Assembly: GCA_031254955.1 (NCBI GenBank)
Contig: JAIRTK010000132.1
Span: forward strand, 1 to 5,499
Source of the DNA: Opitutaceae bacterium
GTDB taxonomy: Bacteria > Verrucomicrobiota > Verrucomicrobiia > Opitutales > Opitutaceae
Length of the DNA: 5,499 nucleotides
Direction of reading: 5' to 3'
The first letter of the stretch is position 1. Each line of letters starts with the position of its first letter. The notes under the pieces are model-generated. The model did no database searches. It saw only the letters and a program-made list of their open reading frames with translations, and had not been told where the DNA came from. A program made the translations under genes and the position numbers. Of this stretch, positions 4,252 through 5,499 are shown piece by piece.

Positions 4252-5466
4252 ATGAATATCGCCATCCTCGGCGCGGGCGCCTGGGGCACCGCGTTCTCCA
4301 TCCACCTGAGCCGCCTCGGCCACGCCGTCACGCTTGTGCCGCGCCGCTTCGAGCAGGCGCTTGCCCTGGCCACCTCGCGGGAAAACACCGATTACCTGCC
4401 CGGCATCCCGCTGCCCCCCGACCTGCAAATCGGCCACGAACTCGCGCCCGTGCTCCTGGAAGCCGAGCTGCTCCTGCTCGCCTGCCCCTCGCAGGCGCTC
4501 CGCGCCACCTGCGCCCGGATCGCCGGAAACCTCGCGGACGCCCCCCGGCTCGCGCTCGTCATCAACCTGTCCAAAGGCCTCGAACTCGGCACGCACCTGC
4601 GCCCCGTGGAAATCATCGCAACCCTGCTCCCCGACCTTGCCGCCGCCACGCTCACCGGCCCGACCAACGCCGCCGAAGTCGCGCGCGGCCTGCCCTCCGC
4701 GATGGTGCTCGCCACGGCGCACAACAAAACCACCGCCACCACCACCAACGCCGCCGCGCATGGCGAAACCGCCGCCGCCGGCCTCACCGTCCACGTCTCC
4801 GACCGCCACACCTCCGCGCACAACGAGGCCGCCACCAACGCCTCCTCCGCCGCCGCACACAACGCCACCACCTCCTCCGCACACACCGCCACCACCACCT
4901 CCGCACACAACGCCGCCGCCGCCGCGCGCACCGCCGTGGCCATCCCCACCGCCGCCGTGCAAGCCGCGCTCAGCGGCCCGAGCCTGCGCATCTATACCAG
5001 CACCGACGTGGCCGGGGCGGAGTTTGGCGGCTGCCTGAAAAACATCTATGCCATCACCGCCGGATGCTGCGACGGCCTGCGCCTCGGCGACAACGCCCGC
5101 GCCGCGCTCCTCACGCGCGCGCTCGCCGAGATGCTCCGGGTCGGCCAGGCGCTTGGAGCGCGCCCCGAGACCTTCTACGGCCTGAGCGGCTTCGGCGACC
5201 TCGTCGCCACCTGCCACGGCCCCTGGAGCCGCAACCGCCAGTTTGGCATCCAGATCGGGGAAGGCCGCGCCGTCGCGGAGCTGCTCGAAGGCCGCAAAAC
5301 CGTGGTCGAAGGCTACAAGACCACGGACGCCTTCGCCGAACTCTGCGCCGAACGCAAAATCGACGCCCCCATCCTCCGCGAAACCCACGCCGTGCTCTAC
5401 GCCGGCAAGCCGCCCGCCAAAGCCCTCGCCGACCTCATGGGCCGGGAATTAAAACGCGAGTCCTAA
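4252..5466 (+). CDS. gpsA: Glycerol-3-phosphate dehydrogenase [NAD(P)+] with a large internal insertion
   Basis: This cytosolic enzyme reduces dihydroxyacetone phosphate to sn-glycerol-3-phosphate for phospholipid synthesis. The N-terminal Rossmann fold starts MNIAILGAGAWGTAF (GxGxxG at 7-12). SKGLE (107-111) holds one conserved lysine, K108; TGPTNAAEVARGLPSA (135-150) matches the GPTFAxE segment with Phe replaced by Asn. The C-terminal domain has GGCLKNIYAI (K263, the catalytic lysine of the family), GDNARAALLTRALAEM (279-294), GLSGFGDLVATC (310-321), SRNRQFG (326-332) and VVEGYKT (351-357). The product has 404 residues against the usual 330-340. The excess is an Ala/Thr/His/Asn-rich stretch at about 157-228, between the last Rossmann strand and the next helix. 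ATG 4252 is chosen because the fold begins immediately there. No Shine-Dalgarno is visible. All catalytic motifs are intact, so the enzyme is probably active. Confidence 0.95.
   Translation: MNIAILGAGAWGTAFSIHLSRLGHAVTLVPRRFEQALALATSRENTDYLPGIPLPPDLQIGHELAPVLLEAELLLLACPSQALRATCARIAGNLADAPRLALVINLSKGLELGTHLRPVEIIATLLPDLAAATLTGPTNAAEVARGLPSAMVLATAHNKTTATTTNAAAHGETAAAGLTVHVSDRHTSAHNEAATNASSAAAHNATTSSAHTATTTSAHNAAAAARTAVAIPTAAVQAALSGPSLRIYTSTDVAGAEFGGCLKNIYAITAGCCDGLRLGDNARAALLTRALAEMLRVGQALGARPETFYGLSGFGDLVATCHGPWSRNRQFGIQIGEGRAVAELLEGRKTVVEGYKTTDAFAELCAERKIDAPILRETHAVLYAGKPPAKALADLMGRELKRES
4720..4935 (+). repeat. Low-complexity insertion in gpsA with a 24-bp minisatellite
   Basis: Codons 157-228 encode almost only Ala, Thr, His, Asn and Ser. 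Within it three 24-bp units stand in tandem at 4855, 4879 and 4903, each starting GCACACA and encoding AHNATTSS, AHTATTTS and AHNAAAAA; the first two match at 22 of 24 bases. A related GCGCACAAC occurs at 4816, 39 bp earlier, and again at 4717. All spacings are multiples of three, so the frame is kept. Compared with E. coli GpsA, where about 18 residues join the same two elements, roughly 70 are extra. Confidence 0.85.
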
Positions 5467-5499
5467 CCCCTCAAAAACGCCCGCCCCTTAACTCCCAAA

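Noticed and set aside
4063..5388. Minus-strand open frame opposite gpsA with a Gly/Val-rich middle
   Set aside because: The Gly-rich part is the complement of the gpsA minisatellite; no motif supports a real protein.
5467..5499. Feature after gpsA
   Set aside because: Only 33 bases remain, with no hairpin, start codon context or repeat that could be supported.

Overview
The window is GC-rich bacterial chromosome carrying three intact genes, all on the + strand: hemB (delta-aminolevulinic acid dehydratase, 170-1192), a SulP-family anion transporter with a STAS domain (1831-3696), and gpsA (NAD(P)-dependent glycerol-3-phosphate dehydrogenase, 4252-5466). Base composition, the absence of clear Shine-Dalgarno sequences, and above all the style of the intergenic repeats (ACCACGGAGACACG-type repeats, TTCCA-loop hairpins, heptamer tracts) suggest Verrucomicrobiota, most likely an Opitutaceae-like organism. 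That placement rests on remembered resemblance, not on a search. The three genes belong to different pathways (tetrapyrrole synthesis, anion uptake, phospholipid precursor synthesis). Each pair is separated by more than 500 bp, so they do not look like an operon.

Layout. Positions 1-43 hold a fragment of an IS630-like transposase (the PELNPVE motif), which runs straight into a dispersed repeat (51-77). hemB follows. The 638-bp gap 1193-1830 has no gene but is dense with repeats: a G-rich direct repeat, a second and inverted copy of the dispersed repeat (1308-1334), a nearly pure purine tract (1385-1476), two heptamer tandem tracts (1479-1506 and 1715-1770), and a 118-bp compound palindrome (1591-1708) with 18-bp perfect terminal arms enclosing three hairpins. 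After the transporter, the 555-bp gap 3697-4251 holds a row of short hairpins (3735-3811), a second compound inverted repeat with 33-bp arms (3877-4054), and a C-rich pyrimidine tract (4073-4192).

No defence system, CRISPR array, RNA gene or toxin-antitoxin pair is visible, and the coding genes are ordinary housekeeping types. Two things merit attention. The first is the repeat ecology: hairpins that keep a TTCCA core while both stem halves change together, placed inside larger inverted repeats in both gaps. The second is GpsA, which carries an in-frame insertion of about 70 residues rich in Ala/Thr/His/Asn, partly built from a 24-bp minisatellite, in the middle of an otherwise complete enzyme. 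The transporter likewise ends in a Pro/Ala/Lys tail containing an 18-bp coding tandem repeat, so repeat expansion seems to have affected coding as well as intergenic DNA.
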